Shown here: in pieces, positions 42,970 through 51,567 of the stretch
Layout of the letters: each line of letters begins with the position of its first letter
Position numbering within the stretch: the stretch's first letter is position 1
Source: Sphingobacteriaceae bacterium
Lineage (GTDB): Bacteria; Bacteroidota; Bacteroidia; Sphingobacteriales; Sphingobacteriaceae
Direction: 5' to 3'
Assembly: GCA_903642215.1 (NCBI GenBank)
Contig: CAHJWG010000007.1
Location: forward strand, 62,001-126,000
Length of the DNA stretch: 64,000 nt
The notes under the pieces: generated by a model
What the model was told of the DNA's origin: nothing
Seen by the model: the letters and a program-made list of their open reading frames with translations, nothing else
Database searches by the model: none
Translations under genes and position numbers: made by a program

Positions 42970-45330
42970 TTAAAATGTATAGGCAACGTTGACAAAATAG
43001 TTCCGCGGCGCGGCAGGGAAAGTCCTAAAATAACTGAATCCGCCGATAAGATACCTTTTACCGGTTAAATTGTTCACGTTTGCCGAAAGCTGAAAACGAT
43101 CTACATTATAATAGGCCGCACCGTTAAAGATCAAATAGCCCGGAATCTGCAGGGTACGGTCATAAGTTTCCTTGCTGCCAACCTGCGAATGGCCTGCGCC
43201 AAACCCTAATCCTTTGAGGTAGCCTTCACGAATAGAATATTTGATCCAGCTGCCGCTTACATTTTTGGGTGCGCCTTCCTTGCTCAATCCTATCTGATTG
43301 TCGGGATCTCCTTCGGTACTTTTAGTGATAATGGCATCATTATAAGCATAACTTAATTGAACGCTTAGGTTTGGAGTAATATAACCGCCTGTTTCAAACT
43401 CAAAGCCCCGCGCCCTTTCCTGCCCGCGCTGAATAAGCAGGTTAGGCTGGCTGATGATATTCGCGCTAACCAGGACATTGTTTTGGATAATCTGGTAGAG
43501 GGCAATGCCGCCGAATAAACGTTTATTGAAAAATTCGCCTTTGGCACCTGCTTCAAGTAAGGAACTGGTAAGCGGTTTAAAAGGGCCGCCGGCCCCCGGA
43601 GCACTGATCGAATAAGAATCCTGCGCTTCAAACCCGGTATTATATGTGCCGTAAATACTGATGTTATCTGTTATCCCGTAAGTAACCCCGATTCTGGGGA
43701 GCAGTGCTTTTTGTGTCTCCCTTTCTACCAGTAACCCTTGTACGGAAGTATCGTCTGTTTTTGGGTAGACATAAAACTCCTGTCTCAAACTCAACAGAAA
43801 TTGCAGCCTTTTTAATTTGATCAGGTCCTGTATATAAATGCCGTTGGTGTGATATCTCGCGCCGTAATTATTAATATTTTCCGGGCGGTATTTATAGTTT
43901 TCGACCGGTTGTATTTGGTATAAAGGGCGAACCAGGCTAAAATTGGTTACCCCGTCCTGGTTGCCTACCGCTGTTTTATAATATTGCAGGTAGCCATCGT
44001 CGATATGATCAAAACCGGCCAAAAATGTGTGCGTCAATGTGCCGGTACCGATTTTATAAATCAGGTAAGAGGTAAGGTTATTGGCATTTTCCCTGGTGCT
44101 TGATACGCCGTAGGCCAGCGAAACAGAATCCGGTGTGATATAATCATTTAAGCCGTGGCCGCCTCCGGCATCGGTAAACTTTGACCTCAAATAAGATATG
44201 TTTAAATTAAGATTCTTGGCCAGTTGCTGGCTGAAGGAAAGGGTTAAGTTAAAAGTTTCAAAGTTTTCATAGTCATTTGGCTGACCTACTGTTAAATTTA
44301 AGGGTAGTGCCAGGACATCCTTACTGCCGTTGATGATCGGCCGCCCGTTATCAAATTGTGAACTTGATTTAGTATATACAAAGTCTGCATTAAACCGGGT
44401 GCCGGGGCGCGGAAGAAAGGATATCGACGGCGCGACTACGAGCGAATTGTTAATAATGTTTTTACGGTAAGTATCCGCATTTTCAACCCCTACGTTCATC
44501 CGGTACAGCAGGGTTTTATCTTCATTTAAAGGCCCTGTGGCATCGGCCTGCATCCTTATCGTATTGAAACTCCCTGTCGTTAGGGATACCGATTGTCTGG
44601 CTTCATCGAGCGGCTTTTTTGTAACCATATTAATAGTTCCGCCCGGACTGGTGTTGGCAAACAGAGCAGAGGCCGGCCCCTTGATAAATTCCACTTTTTC
44701 TATGTTTACTAGCAGCGGGCTTGTGCCGTAGGTATTGATGGTACGCAACCCGTTTAGCAGCCTGCCGTTACTTCCTGAATTTCGGAAGCCACGCATGGTA
44801 ATATCGTCATAATTGGAGAACTGGTTAATACCGGCGACATTTTGTACAACTTCATTTAGGCGAATGGCCTGGCGATCTTTGATAAATTCTTTGGTTACTG
44901 AGGAGATGGATTGCGGAATGTCTTTGATCTCCGTCTCTACCTTTGCAGCCGAGAAAGATTTGTCGTTTTTATAAGAGCTTTGCTTGCGCCCGGTAACCTC
45001 AACTGTTTGCAACTCGCTGATATCCTCGGCAAGCACGAAGCTAACCGCACGTTCTGTTCCGGCAATTAAGCTCACTTTTTTACCCTGGCCAACGTAACCG
45101 ATAACCCTAACATCTATCTCTACAACAGACGAAGTTATATCGGTAAAGCGAAAATTACCATCTTTATCCGTAATGGTAGCCAAACGGGTATTTCTTATTT
45201 TAACAGTAGTGCCGGGAACCGGATTTCCTTTTTGATCCGTAACAGTACCGTGAAGCAGAAAAGTGGTTTGGCCTGCTGCCTTTGAGAAAACTGATGTAAT
45301 TATCAAACAGAGGAGTATAAGTTTTTTCAT
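42970..45330 (-). CDS. TonB-dependent siderophore receptor
   Basis: 786 residues. Signal peptide (ends AAGQ), carboxypeptidase-like domain (about 26-110), then the siderophore-receptor plug: ETEIKDIPQSISSVTKEFIKD, ITMRGFRNSGSNGRLLNG, VEFIKGPASALFANTSPGGTINMVTKKP. The barrel ends YFVNVAYTF with a terminal Phe. The ferric-siderophore (FhuA/FoxA-like) group is indicated by the plug wording and by the PepSY reductase gene that follows at 2 bp. The siderophore itself cannot be named. Confidence 0.92.
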   Translation of the reverse strand: MKKLILLCLIITSVFSKAAGQTTFLLHGTVTDQKGNPVPGTTVKIRNTRLATITDKDGNFRFTDITSSVVEIDVRVIGYVGQGKKVSLIAGTERAVSFVLAEDISELQTVEVTGRKQSSYKNDKSFSAAKVETEIKDIPQSISSVTKEFIKDRQAIRLNEVVQNVAGINQFSNYDDITMRGFRNSGSNGRLLNGLRTINTYGTSPLLVNIEKVEFIKGPASALFANTSPGGTINMVTKKPLDEARQSVSLTTGSFNTIRMQADATGPLNEDKTLLYRMNVGVENADTYRKNIINNSLVVAPSISFLPRPGTRFNADFVYTKSSSQFDNGRPIINGSKDVLALPLNLTVGQPNDYENFETFNLTLSFSQQLAKNLNLNISYLRSKFTDAGGGHGLNDYITPDSVSLAYGVSSTRENANNLTSYLIYKIGTGTLTHTFLAGFDHIDDGYLQYYKTAVGNQDGVTNFSLVRPLYQIQPVENYKYRPENINNYGARYHTNGIYIQDLIKLKRLQFLLSLRQEFYVYPKTDDTSVQGLLVERETQKALLPRIGVTYGITDNISIYGTYNTGFEAQDSYSISAPGAGGPFKPLTSSLLEAGAKGEFFNKRLFGGIALYQIIQNNVLVSANIISQPNLLIQRGQERARGFEFETGGYITPNLSVQLSYAYNDAIITKSTEGDPDNQIGLSKEGAPKNVSGSWIKYSIREGYLKGLGFGAGHSQVGSKETYDRTLQIPGYLIFNGAAYYNVDRFQLSANVNNLTGKRYLIGGFSYFRTFPAAPRNYFVNVAYTF

Positions 45331-45459
45331 ATTTATTTAGACTTATTATAAACAGTGTAAAGAAATAAAAAAATCTTGAAATGCCGTAATTATTTTTAGT
45401 GTTTAAGATTAGACATTAATAAACTTAAGGCCTATTTGAATTTTATTCCAACTATTGCT

Positions 45460-45555
45460 GATACTTCTTTTATCACCTAAAAAACATCAACCTGTTCGTA
45501 CTTTGGGAAAGATGCAATCTATCAATACCAATTTTCCAGGCATAAAAGAAGCATT
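45460..45555. repeat. Family A element, full length
   Basis: GATACTTCTTTTATCACC at the left and CAGGCATAAAAGAAGCAT at the right. The interior (AACATCAACCTGTT, later ATACCAATTTTCCAGG) is shared, in reverse, with the copy at 56419, which shows that the elements have an orientation. Confidence 0.8.
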
Positions 45556-45576
45556 GTTTCTTCTCGAAAGAAATAC

Positions 45577-48036
45577 TCAAAAAGGTATGATCACTTTAAA
45601 ACTGATATTCCTGCCGATGTTATAAATACCAAGCTGCCCGTTTGGCGAAGCGGTATAATATTCAAAATATTTCAGGCGGTTAAGATTGGATTGGTAAGCG
45701 TTGTTAAACAGGTTATCCAACTGTAAAAATAAATCGCAAAACTTTTTGCCGGAGTTCTTTTTGATCGTTGTGCCCATTCCAAAATTGATCAGCGTGTATC
45801 CCGGCGTAGCAGTTTCTGTATTATCCAATGCGTAAAACCGGTTTTGGGCGGTGTAAGCATCAGCTTCTGCTTTAAAGTAGATTTTTGAAAACGCGCCATA
45901 AGCCTGCTGTAAAGTAACTTTCAACTCCGAACGGATGTGCAGCGGAGGTATAAAAGGCAGGTATTTGGCTGCACCGTCGGATTCATTTATCAATTGCTGA
46001 TTTTGATTGATGCCGGTTACATAAGCCAGGCTGTTGTTAAATAACAGCCAATTTAAATTGCGCGGGTGTAGGTTAACCGTCAGTTCGGCACCGTAAAGCC
46101 GGGCTTTTGATTGCTGGTACTGATAAGTGTTGTTGCCCGGAACAATTACCACCGGGTTGCCGCTGCCATCCGTTAATTTAGCTTGATAGATGTAATTATC
46201 AATGTGGTTGTTAAAAAATTCGGCGATTAAATCAACATCTTTTAAGTAGGAAATAATACCGATATCCTCCTGTAAACTAAACTCGGGGTTAAAGCTGCGG
46301 TTGCCGAGGTAAACAATGTGTGCGCCCGGATCCAATCCGTTAGAACCGGTCTCCGTAATATTCGGTGCCCGGTATCCTCTGGCAATATTGGCTTTGAGTA
46401 ACAGCCGTTCGTTTACATTATAAGTAAAGCCCAAACTGCCCGATACACCTTCATATACATGTTTAAATGCCGGGAATTGTAAATGTGCGCCTGCCGTATC
46501 GGGTAGTTTAGCCTGCTGCTCAAAACCGTTTTTAGAGTTTGAGCCGACATAAAAATCATTCCATTTGATATGGCGGTTATCATACCGGATTCCGCCCGAC
46601 AGATCAAGTTTCCCAAAAGTTTTTTTAGCGAAAACGAAACCGCCCGCATCAAAAAGGTTATAATCCGGGATCGGGAAATCGGTAGCGGCCTTGCTGCGGT
46701 TGGTTTGATACATGCCGTTAATGCCAACCGTACTTTCTATCCCGCCTATGGCCGGCAAATTATATTTCAGGTCGTAATTCAGCGTATTTAAAACCACGTA
46801 TAAACCTGATTGCTCAGCTAAAGTCGGATGGTCATATTCCCCTCGGATACTTTGCTGTAAACCTAACGAAGCATCCAAACTGCCTTTGCCCAGCTTAACC
46901 TGATTGTGCGTGTAGATTCTGTAGTGTTGGATGCGCTGGTGGAGCGGCGCAATGGCATACGACCGTAGTTCATCGTTGTTAACTGCCGGCCTGTTTTTAA
47001 TATCATCGTTATTGCCTTCATCAATCTGTTTGGTAAACTGCCTGGTTAACGAATCGCGGCTGCCGTCGGGTATTTCCTGCTTGTTATCATACAGAGTTGC
47101 TGCGATTTGAGAATATCCCCACTTTTTATCCACTCGCGCACTGCCCGATAAATTATATTCCCTAAACCCGGTATTGTAAACAAAACCATCCGTCTTATTC
47201 CGGTAATCATGAGCCGTTTTCCCCGTTGCCCTGAAAGCATACCGCCAGTCATTTTTTTTGTAGGATAAACCCAGCGATGTACCGATCATGCCATTGTTGG
47301 TATGATAATCCGCTACATAATCGCCGCTCAGTTTACCATTCGGGCCATCCGGAACAGCCGGTATCAGGTTAATTACCCCGGCAATCGCATCAGAACCGTA
47401 AGTTAAACTTGCCGGCCCTTTAATTACTTCGGCCCGGCCAATGCCGTACTGGTCAATCTCAATTCCGTGTTCATCGCCCCATTGCTGCCCTTCCTGCCGG
47501 ATACCGTCGTAAAGGGTTAGCACCCGGTTATAGCCCAAACCCCTAATAAACGGTTTAGAAATATTGGGGCCGGTAGTTACTGCATTAACACCCGGCACGC
47601 CTTTTACAATCGCGTCAATAATGTTATTATTTACGTTTTCATTCATTTCCTTTTTGGTCATCACGGCAATCGGTACCGGGTTGCGCCGCAGTTCCGTAGC
47701 CCTTCCAACGCCGGTTACCACAACTTCATTCAGTTTAGAGCTATTCTCTTTCAGGTTAGCATCTAATATAGTTACCTGCCCGTTGCGAATCGTAATTTTT
47801 AGTTTTTCGGGAAGATAACCTATCGCAGAAAAGGAAACTTCGTAACTACCCGCTGCAAGTTTTAGCTCGTAATAACCTTTATCATTGGTAGTGGTACCCG
47901 TTGTGGTACCTATTACAGCTACGGTAGCAAAGCCAAGCGGTTCGCTCCCGGTTGTCAGCCTCCCTTTTAAAGAACCGTTTTGCGCTAAAGCAGTAAGAGG
48001 GATAAAAATTATCAGAAACAGATACAGGGCTTTCAT
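45577..48036 (-). CDS. TonB-dependent receptor, probable metal (Mn/Zn/Fe) uptake
   Basis: 819 residues. Signal peptide (ends ALAQN), carboxypeptidase-like domain (about 22-100), TonB-box-like VVVTGVGRATELRRNPVPI. The plug has PFIRGLGYNRVLTLYDGIRQEGQQWGDE and AEVIKGPASLTYGSDAIAGVINL. The wording LYDGIRQEGQQWGDEHGIEID resembles ZnuD-like receptors. It is divergent from a DtxR-type metal regulator, with a perfect palindrome between them, so repression by metal-loaded regulator is likely. Which metal is not readable. Its 3' end is followed by a full family A element. Confidence 0.9.
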   Translation of the reverse strand: MKALYLFLIIFIPLTALAQNGSLKGRLTTGSEPLGFATVAVIGTTTGTTTNDKGYYELKLAAGSYEVSFSAIGYLPEKLKITIRNGQVTILDANLKENSSKLNEVVVTGVGRATELRRNPVPIAVMTKKEMNENVNNNIIDAIVKGVPGVNAVTTGPNISKPFIRGLGYNRVLTLYDGIRQEGQQWGDEHGIEIDQYGIGRAEVIKGPASLTYGSDAIAGVINLIPAVPDGPNGKLSGDYVADYHTNNGMIGTSLGLSYKKNDWRYAFRATGKTAHDYRNKTDGFVYNTGFREYNLSGSARVDKKWGYSQIAATLYDNKQEIPDGSRDSLTRQFTKQIDEGNNDDIKNRPAVNNDELRSYAIAPLHQRIQHYRIYTHNQVKLGKGSLDASLGLQQSIRGEYDHPTLAEQSGLYVVLNTLNYDLKYNLPAIGGIESTVGINGMYQTNRSKAATDFPIPDYNLFDAGGFVFAKKTFGKLDLSGGIRYDNRHIKWNDFYVGSNSKNGFEQQAKLPDTAGAHLQFPAFKHVYEGVSGSLGFTYNVNERLLLKANIARGYRAPNITETGSNGLDPGAHIVYLGNRSFNPEFSLQEDIGIISYLKDVDLIAEFFNNHIDNYIYQAKLTDGSGNPVVIVPGNNTYQYQQSKARLYGAELTVNLHPRNLNWLLFNNSLAYVTGINQNQQLINESDGAAKYLPFIPPLHIRSELKVTLQQAYGAFSKIYFKAEADAYTAQNRFYALDNTETATPGYTLINFGMGTTIKKNSGKKFCDLFLQLDNLFNNAYQSNLNRLKYFEYYTASPNGQLGIYNIGRNISFKVIIPF

Positions 48037-48077
48037 TTATTCTTCTATTCAAATTAAATTATATAAGTAAAACTAAT

Positions 48078-48107
48078 AAATAAAATTAGGTATAACTAAT
48101 TTTATTT
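48078..48107. promoter_or_regulatory. Probable DtxR/MntR-type operator in the divergent promoter region
   Basis: AAATAAAATTAG, 6-bp spacer GTATAA, CTAATTTTATTT: perfect 12-bp arms. The centre TTAGG...CTAA resembles DtxR/MntR operators. Near-consensus TTAATTTG -7 elements flank it in both directions, so one bound dimer could control both genes. Confidence 0.7.
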
Positions 48108-48153
48108 AGAAAAGATTAATTACTTAATTTGTGCCGGGCCAAATAAATTGTTG

Positions 48154-48807
48154 ATGAATACCTTATCGGAAGAGAACTATCTGAAAGCCATACTTCGTAT
48201 TTCCCAGAAATCAGACGAAAAAATAACACCTACTGCTATTGCGGAAGCTTTAGGAAATAATGCTGCCTCGGTTGTAGATATGATCAGGAAGCTGACAGAC
48301 AAGCAACTGATTGAATATGATAAGAAAAAAGGTGTACGCCTAACGCAGCAGGGCTTAAAAGATTCTGTCTTGATTATCCGGAAACACCGTTTGTGGGAAG
48401 TTTTTTTGTTGGAAAAATTAGGTTTTCACTGGGATGAAATCCATGATATAGCCGAAGAACTTGAGCATGTAAGCAATACCAACCTGGCCGACAGGCTTGA
48501 TCAATTTCTGGGTTTCCCGGAGTATGACCCGCATGGTGACCCGATACCTAAAGCTAACGGAAAACTGCCCAAAACATTTACTGTAAGTTTGGCCGACGTA
48601 AAAACGGGTGTTACCTGCAAGGTTGCAGCCGTGAGAGATACCAGCAGTCCGTTTTTGCAATACCTGGTCAAATTGGGCATCGGTATCGGAACACAGGTAC
48701 AAGTTTTGGAAAGGATTGAGTTTGACCAATCACTCGTCATCCGCATCAGCGAGCAGGATAAAACAACCGTTTCACAAAGGTTTAGCGAAAGTATCTTGAT
48801 CAGTTAA
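48154..48807 (+). CDS. DtxR/MntR-family metal-dependent transcriptional repressor
   Basis: 217 residues from ATG 48154; two in-frame TTG codons just upstream are not needed. N-terminal winged helix (LSEENYLKAILRISQ, ITPTAIAEALGNNAASVVDMIRKL), metal-binding dimerisation domain (HRLWEVFLLEKLGFHWDEIHDIAEELEHV, with His/Glu ligands) and a C-terminal FeoA/SH3-like domain (about 140-217). With Fe2+ or Mn2+ bound it should repress the divergent TonB receptor gene and itself through the palindrome at 48078. The choice of metal is not visible. Confidence 0.9.
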   Translation: MNTLSEENYLKAILRISQKSDEKITPTAIAEALGNNAASVVDMIRKLTDKQLIEYDKKKGVRLTQQGLKDSVLIIRKHRLWEVFLLEKLGFHWDEIHDIAEELEHVSNTNLADRLDQFLGFPEYDPHGDPIPKANGKLPKTFTVSLADVKTGVTCKVAAVRDTSSPFLQYLVKLGIGIGTQVQVLERIEFDQSLVIRISEQDKTTVSQRFSESILIS

Positions 48808-48903
48808 GCATCAGCATATTTTCTAAATTCCCGGTTGTCTTTTTCCATCATTCATTTCAAAAAATAAATTAAACCTGTTTAAATCCATCCAAATAAAAAT
48901 GCT

Positions 48904-48992
48904 GATGCTTCTTTTACCGCATTAAAAATTGGTGTTGCACTCTTTACAAACCAAACAAATGCCTGCTGTTTTTTAGGTGATAAAAGAAGCAC
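48904..48992. repeat. Family A element, full length, reverse orientation
   Basis: GATGCTTCTTTTACCGC to TTTTTTAGGTGATAAAAGA plus AGCAC. Read in reverse it starts with the TATCACC arm and has ACACCAATTTTT near the other end, like 45460. Confidence 0.75.
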
Positions 48993-49040
48993 CGGCAATA
49001 ATCTGCACGAATTTAAACTCAGATCTAACAAACTTAACCG

Positions 49041-49538
49041 TTATTTTTTTACCGCCGGTAATGTTTCGGTTACCTTGCTGCAACTGGTCATGCCCATGTA
49101 AGGGTCTCTGCCTTTGGCGGTTTCACTTAAATAATAAGTTTTAGTCATGGTGCAATACTGGCGGTAAAGCATCGTGTTGTTTACCTGCAGCTTTTTTATC
49201 AGCGTGTAAAGATTGTTTGATAAACTGGCAAAGTGTTCCCGCTGATGTGCTATCCTGTTTACTTCACTGATATGCCTGCTATCAAACTCCAGTTTGGGCA
49301 GCAAGGCAGTTTCATCGGCACTTAAACCTGTTGCAGGAATTTCTCCGACGGAAGCTAAAAGCGTTTTTGATTTGGTTTCTGCGAGGTTGCCGTCGCCGTT
49401 TGCCAATGCTTCTTTTAAGGCAAGATAATTAGTGATTACGGTATTTATCGGTTTAGATAAAGCAGTTTGCGCATTTGCGGTTGCGATTGAGGCGAATGCC
49501 ATAACAAATGCCAAGGCAGTAATTTTTAATGTTTTCAT
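49041..49538 (-). CDS. Periplasmic DUF3347-type protein, probable metal handling
   Basis: 165 residues with a signal peptide (ends ATANAQ). The mature part has the DUF3347 pattern: ITNYLALKEALANGD, REHFASLSNNLYTLIKKL, then MLYRQYCTMTKTYYLSE and DPYMGMTSCSKV. The Cys-Thr-Met and Met/Cys near the C-terminus are the usual candidate copper ligands in this family. It is last of a tight operon with MbnP-like and di-heme MauG-like genes (9 bp after the latter). Copper handling is inference from family and neighbours. Confidence 0.75.
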   Translation of the reverse strand: MKTLKITALAFVMAFASIATANAQTALSKPINTVITNYLALKEALANGDGNLAETKSKTLLASVGEIPATGLSADETALLPKLEFDSRHISEVNRIAHQREHFASLSNNLYTLIKKLQVNNTMLYRQYCTMTKTYYLSETAKGRDPYMGMTSCSKVTETLPAVKK

Positions 49539-49547
49539 GTGCGTTTT

Positions 49548-50633
49548 TTAATGGATTGTTTTTAGTTGTGTTTGTAATTCTGGTGATTGGAAACGTTTAT
49601 CATTTATAAAATCCGGATCGGTTAATGTTTTTAAAAAAGCGGTTAGCTGACGTTGTTCAACGGTTGTAAGTTTTATGCCGTAAATATTATTCTGATGCAA
49701 AGCCGGGTCGAGGTTAGCGGCAGGTTTTACGCCGGCATCGTAATGCTGCAATACTTCTTTTAGGGTAGAAAACCTGCCGTCGTGCATGTAAGGCTTGGTC
49801 AGTTCTATATTCCGCAGCGATGGTACGCGGAATTTGCCCCGGTCTGTTTCCAGATGCGTAATGCTGTCACGGCCAATATCATCCGGTTTCAAATCCAAAC
49901 CATTGCTGCGGTAAGTCAAGTCTGTAAATAAAGGTTCCTGGTGGCAGGTGCTGCATTTTTGTTTAAACAGTTCGTAGCCTGCTGTTTCCTCGGCTGTAAA
50001 ATCACCGCCAGCTTCTTTTCGGATGTATTTATCGTATTTGGAATTAGCCGAAACAAGCATGCTGGTAAATTGCGCCAATGCCCTGAAAGCCCGCTGCGAA
50101 TTTATTTCCGTACTGCCGAATGCCGCTTTAAATAAAGCAGGATAAGGTTCCGTTTGCTGTAATCTTTTGGTGATGGTATTCAGGTCTGTGGCCATTTCGC
50201 AGGGATTAGTCATCGCGTTCATCGGCGAAACTTCAATATGATGCACGCCGCCATCCCACATAAATTCTTTTTGCCAGGCCAGGTTAAACAAAGGCGGCGC
50301 ATTACGTGTGCCCAGGCATTCATCCGTACCATGACTAACCGCGTGATCCAAGTTGGCAAAAGCGGCGAAAGACTGGTGGCAGTTGGCACAGGATATAGAT
50401 TTATCTTTGGATAGTAAAGGATCATAAAACAAGATCCTGCCCAACTTAAAACCGTTGGCGGTTACCGGGTTATCTTTAAAATCGTAAACCGGTTTCGGGA
50501 AATTGGAAGGCACTTTAAAGCTGATGCTATCGGCAGGAAAGTTATAAAACCTTCTTTTAGATGCATAATTAAATGCCGTGCTGCCGATTACAAACACAAG
50601 CAAGCCCCAAATAACCACCAGTTTGGCTTTCAT
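49548..50633 (-). CDS. Di-heme MauG/CcpA-type cytochrome c peroxidase, MbnH-like by context
   Basis: 361 residues. An N-terminal anchor or signal (VIWGLLVFVIGSTAF), then two c-heme motifs, CANCH at about 82-86 and CSTCH near 228-232. Fixed points are FSLSKDKSISCANCHQSF-like spacing, RNAPPLFNLAW, KFRVPSLRNIELTKPYMHDGRF and the distal heme region HDGRF. Members either reduce peroxide or oxidise a partner protein. The immediately upstream gene (5 bp) encodes an MbnP-like protein, the substrate of the MbnH branch, which turns a Trp of MbnP into kynurenine. That role is proposed from the pair. Confidence 0.87.
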   Translation of the reverse strand: MKAKLVVIWGLLVFVIGSTAFNYASKRRFYNFPADSISFKVPSNFPKPVYDFKDNPVTANGFKLGRILFYDPLLSKDKSISCANCHQSFAAFANLDHAVSHGTDECLGTRNAPPLFNLAWQKEFMWDGGVHHIEVSPMNAMTNPCEMATDLNTITKRLQQTEPYPALFKAAFGSTEINSQRAFRALAQFTSMLVSANSKYDKYIRKEAGGDFTAEETAGYELFKQKCSTCHQEPLFTDLTYRSNGLDLKPDDIGRDSITHLETDRGKFRVPSLRNIELTKPYMHDGRFSTLKEVLQHYDAGVKPAANLDPALHQNNIYGIKLTTVEQRQLTAFLKTLTDPDFINDKRFQSPELQTQLKTIH

Positions 50634-50638
50634 TGATG

Positions 50639-51415
50639 TTAGTTTTTTACTTTGCCCAGCCGGAACAGGCCGTCGGCGTAATTATCCGCAACCACGACAG
50701 AATTTGGCCCGCCCATCGTAAAATTTAGCTTGGCAAAATCCACCGTTTTTTTACCTTTAAACAAAGCACCTGCATCGGTTACCAATTCCAGTTCCGGTAA
50801 TTTGCCGTCAGCTATTTTTAAGGTCTTCGGAAACTTCTGGGTAAAAGTACGGATGGTATTATTCGGATTTTTGGCACCGCCGATATGGAAAGTAAGCCTG
50901 TTTTTTTTAGCGGTAGATTTTGGTGATTCACCCTCCAGCTTCACAAAAATATAACCGCTGTTCCAGCTCCAGAACATGCCCTTTGCCGGATCAAGCACAC
51001 CTGTTTGTGCGCCTGCAAAGTTGCGCAAACTATCCACGCCGATGGTAAAACTGATGCCTGTGTATTTCCCTTCGGGGATGTTGGTAACCTGTTGATCTAA
51101 ACTGCCTGAATCTGCCGCGTTCACCAAAAAGTAGGAATCCGGAATGGCAACTTTTTCGCCGTTTTTAGCAATCAGGCTTACATTGCTGATGTAATATTTA
51201 AAAGCCGTTACTTTAAAATCATCGCCGTTGGCATTTTTGTAAAGTGATACCGAGTCATTCAGTTTTAAATCTTTACCATCCACTACGTTTTTAAAGTGAA
51301 GGGACAGATTGCCTTGTTTAATTTCTTTTAAACCTTTTTTCGGCGGTTTGGCATTCGTAACAGATACTGCTGCAAACAGGATGCAGGCCAGGAAGATCAA
51401 TTGTTTTTTCATCAC
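50639..51415 (-). CDS. MbnP-like periplasmic metal-binding protein
   Basis: 258 residues, signal peptide ending TNAK. The family pattern is visible: VTAFKYYISNVSLI, DSYFLVNAADSGS, ISFTIGVDSLRN, and DPAKGMFWSWNSGYIFVKLEG followed by LTFHIGG. W149 or W151 would correspond to the Trp oxidised to kynurenine in MbnP, which then binds copper with His and others. It is first of an operon with the MauG/MbnH-like enzyme and DUF3347. No methanobactin genes are nearby, as is usual for these pairs outside methanotrophs. Copper is family knowledge, not seen directly. Confidence 0.82.
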   Translation of the reverse strand: MMKKQLIFLACILFAAVSVTNAKPPKKGLKEIKQGNLSLHFKNVVDGKDLKLNDSVSLYKNANGDDFKVTAFKYYISNVSLIAKNGEKVAIPDSYFLVNAADSGSLDQQVTNIPEGKYTGISFTIGVDSLRNFAGAQTGVLDPAKGMFWSWNSGYIFVKLEGESPKSTAKKNRLTFHIGGAKNPNNTIRTFTQKFPKTLKIADGKLPELELVTDAGALFKGKKTVDFAKLNFTMGGPNSVVVADNYADGLFRLGKVKN

Positions 51416-51467
51416 TATTTAAATTTAATTCCGTTAAAATATTTGTCTGTTAAAAATTATTCAATTT

Positions 51468-51565
51468 ATGCTGATGCTTCTTTTATCACCTAAAAAAATA
51501 GCACTTTATACTTTTGCACCATCAACACAAAAACAAATTTACCGGCATAAAAGAAGCATCAGCAT
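51468..51565. repeat. Family A element with extended arms, ends 2 bp before a stop codon
   Basis: ATGCTGATGCTTCTTTTAT at the left and ATAAAAGAAGCATCAGCAT at the right are exact complements, the best terminal arms of the family. The interior matches 55683 (TTTTGCACCATCAA versus TTTTGCATCACCATCAA). Confidence 0.85.
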
Positions 51566-51567
51566 AA

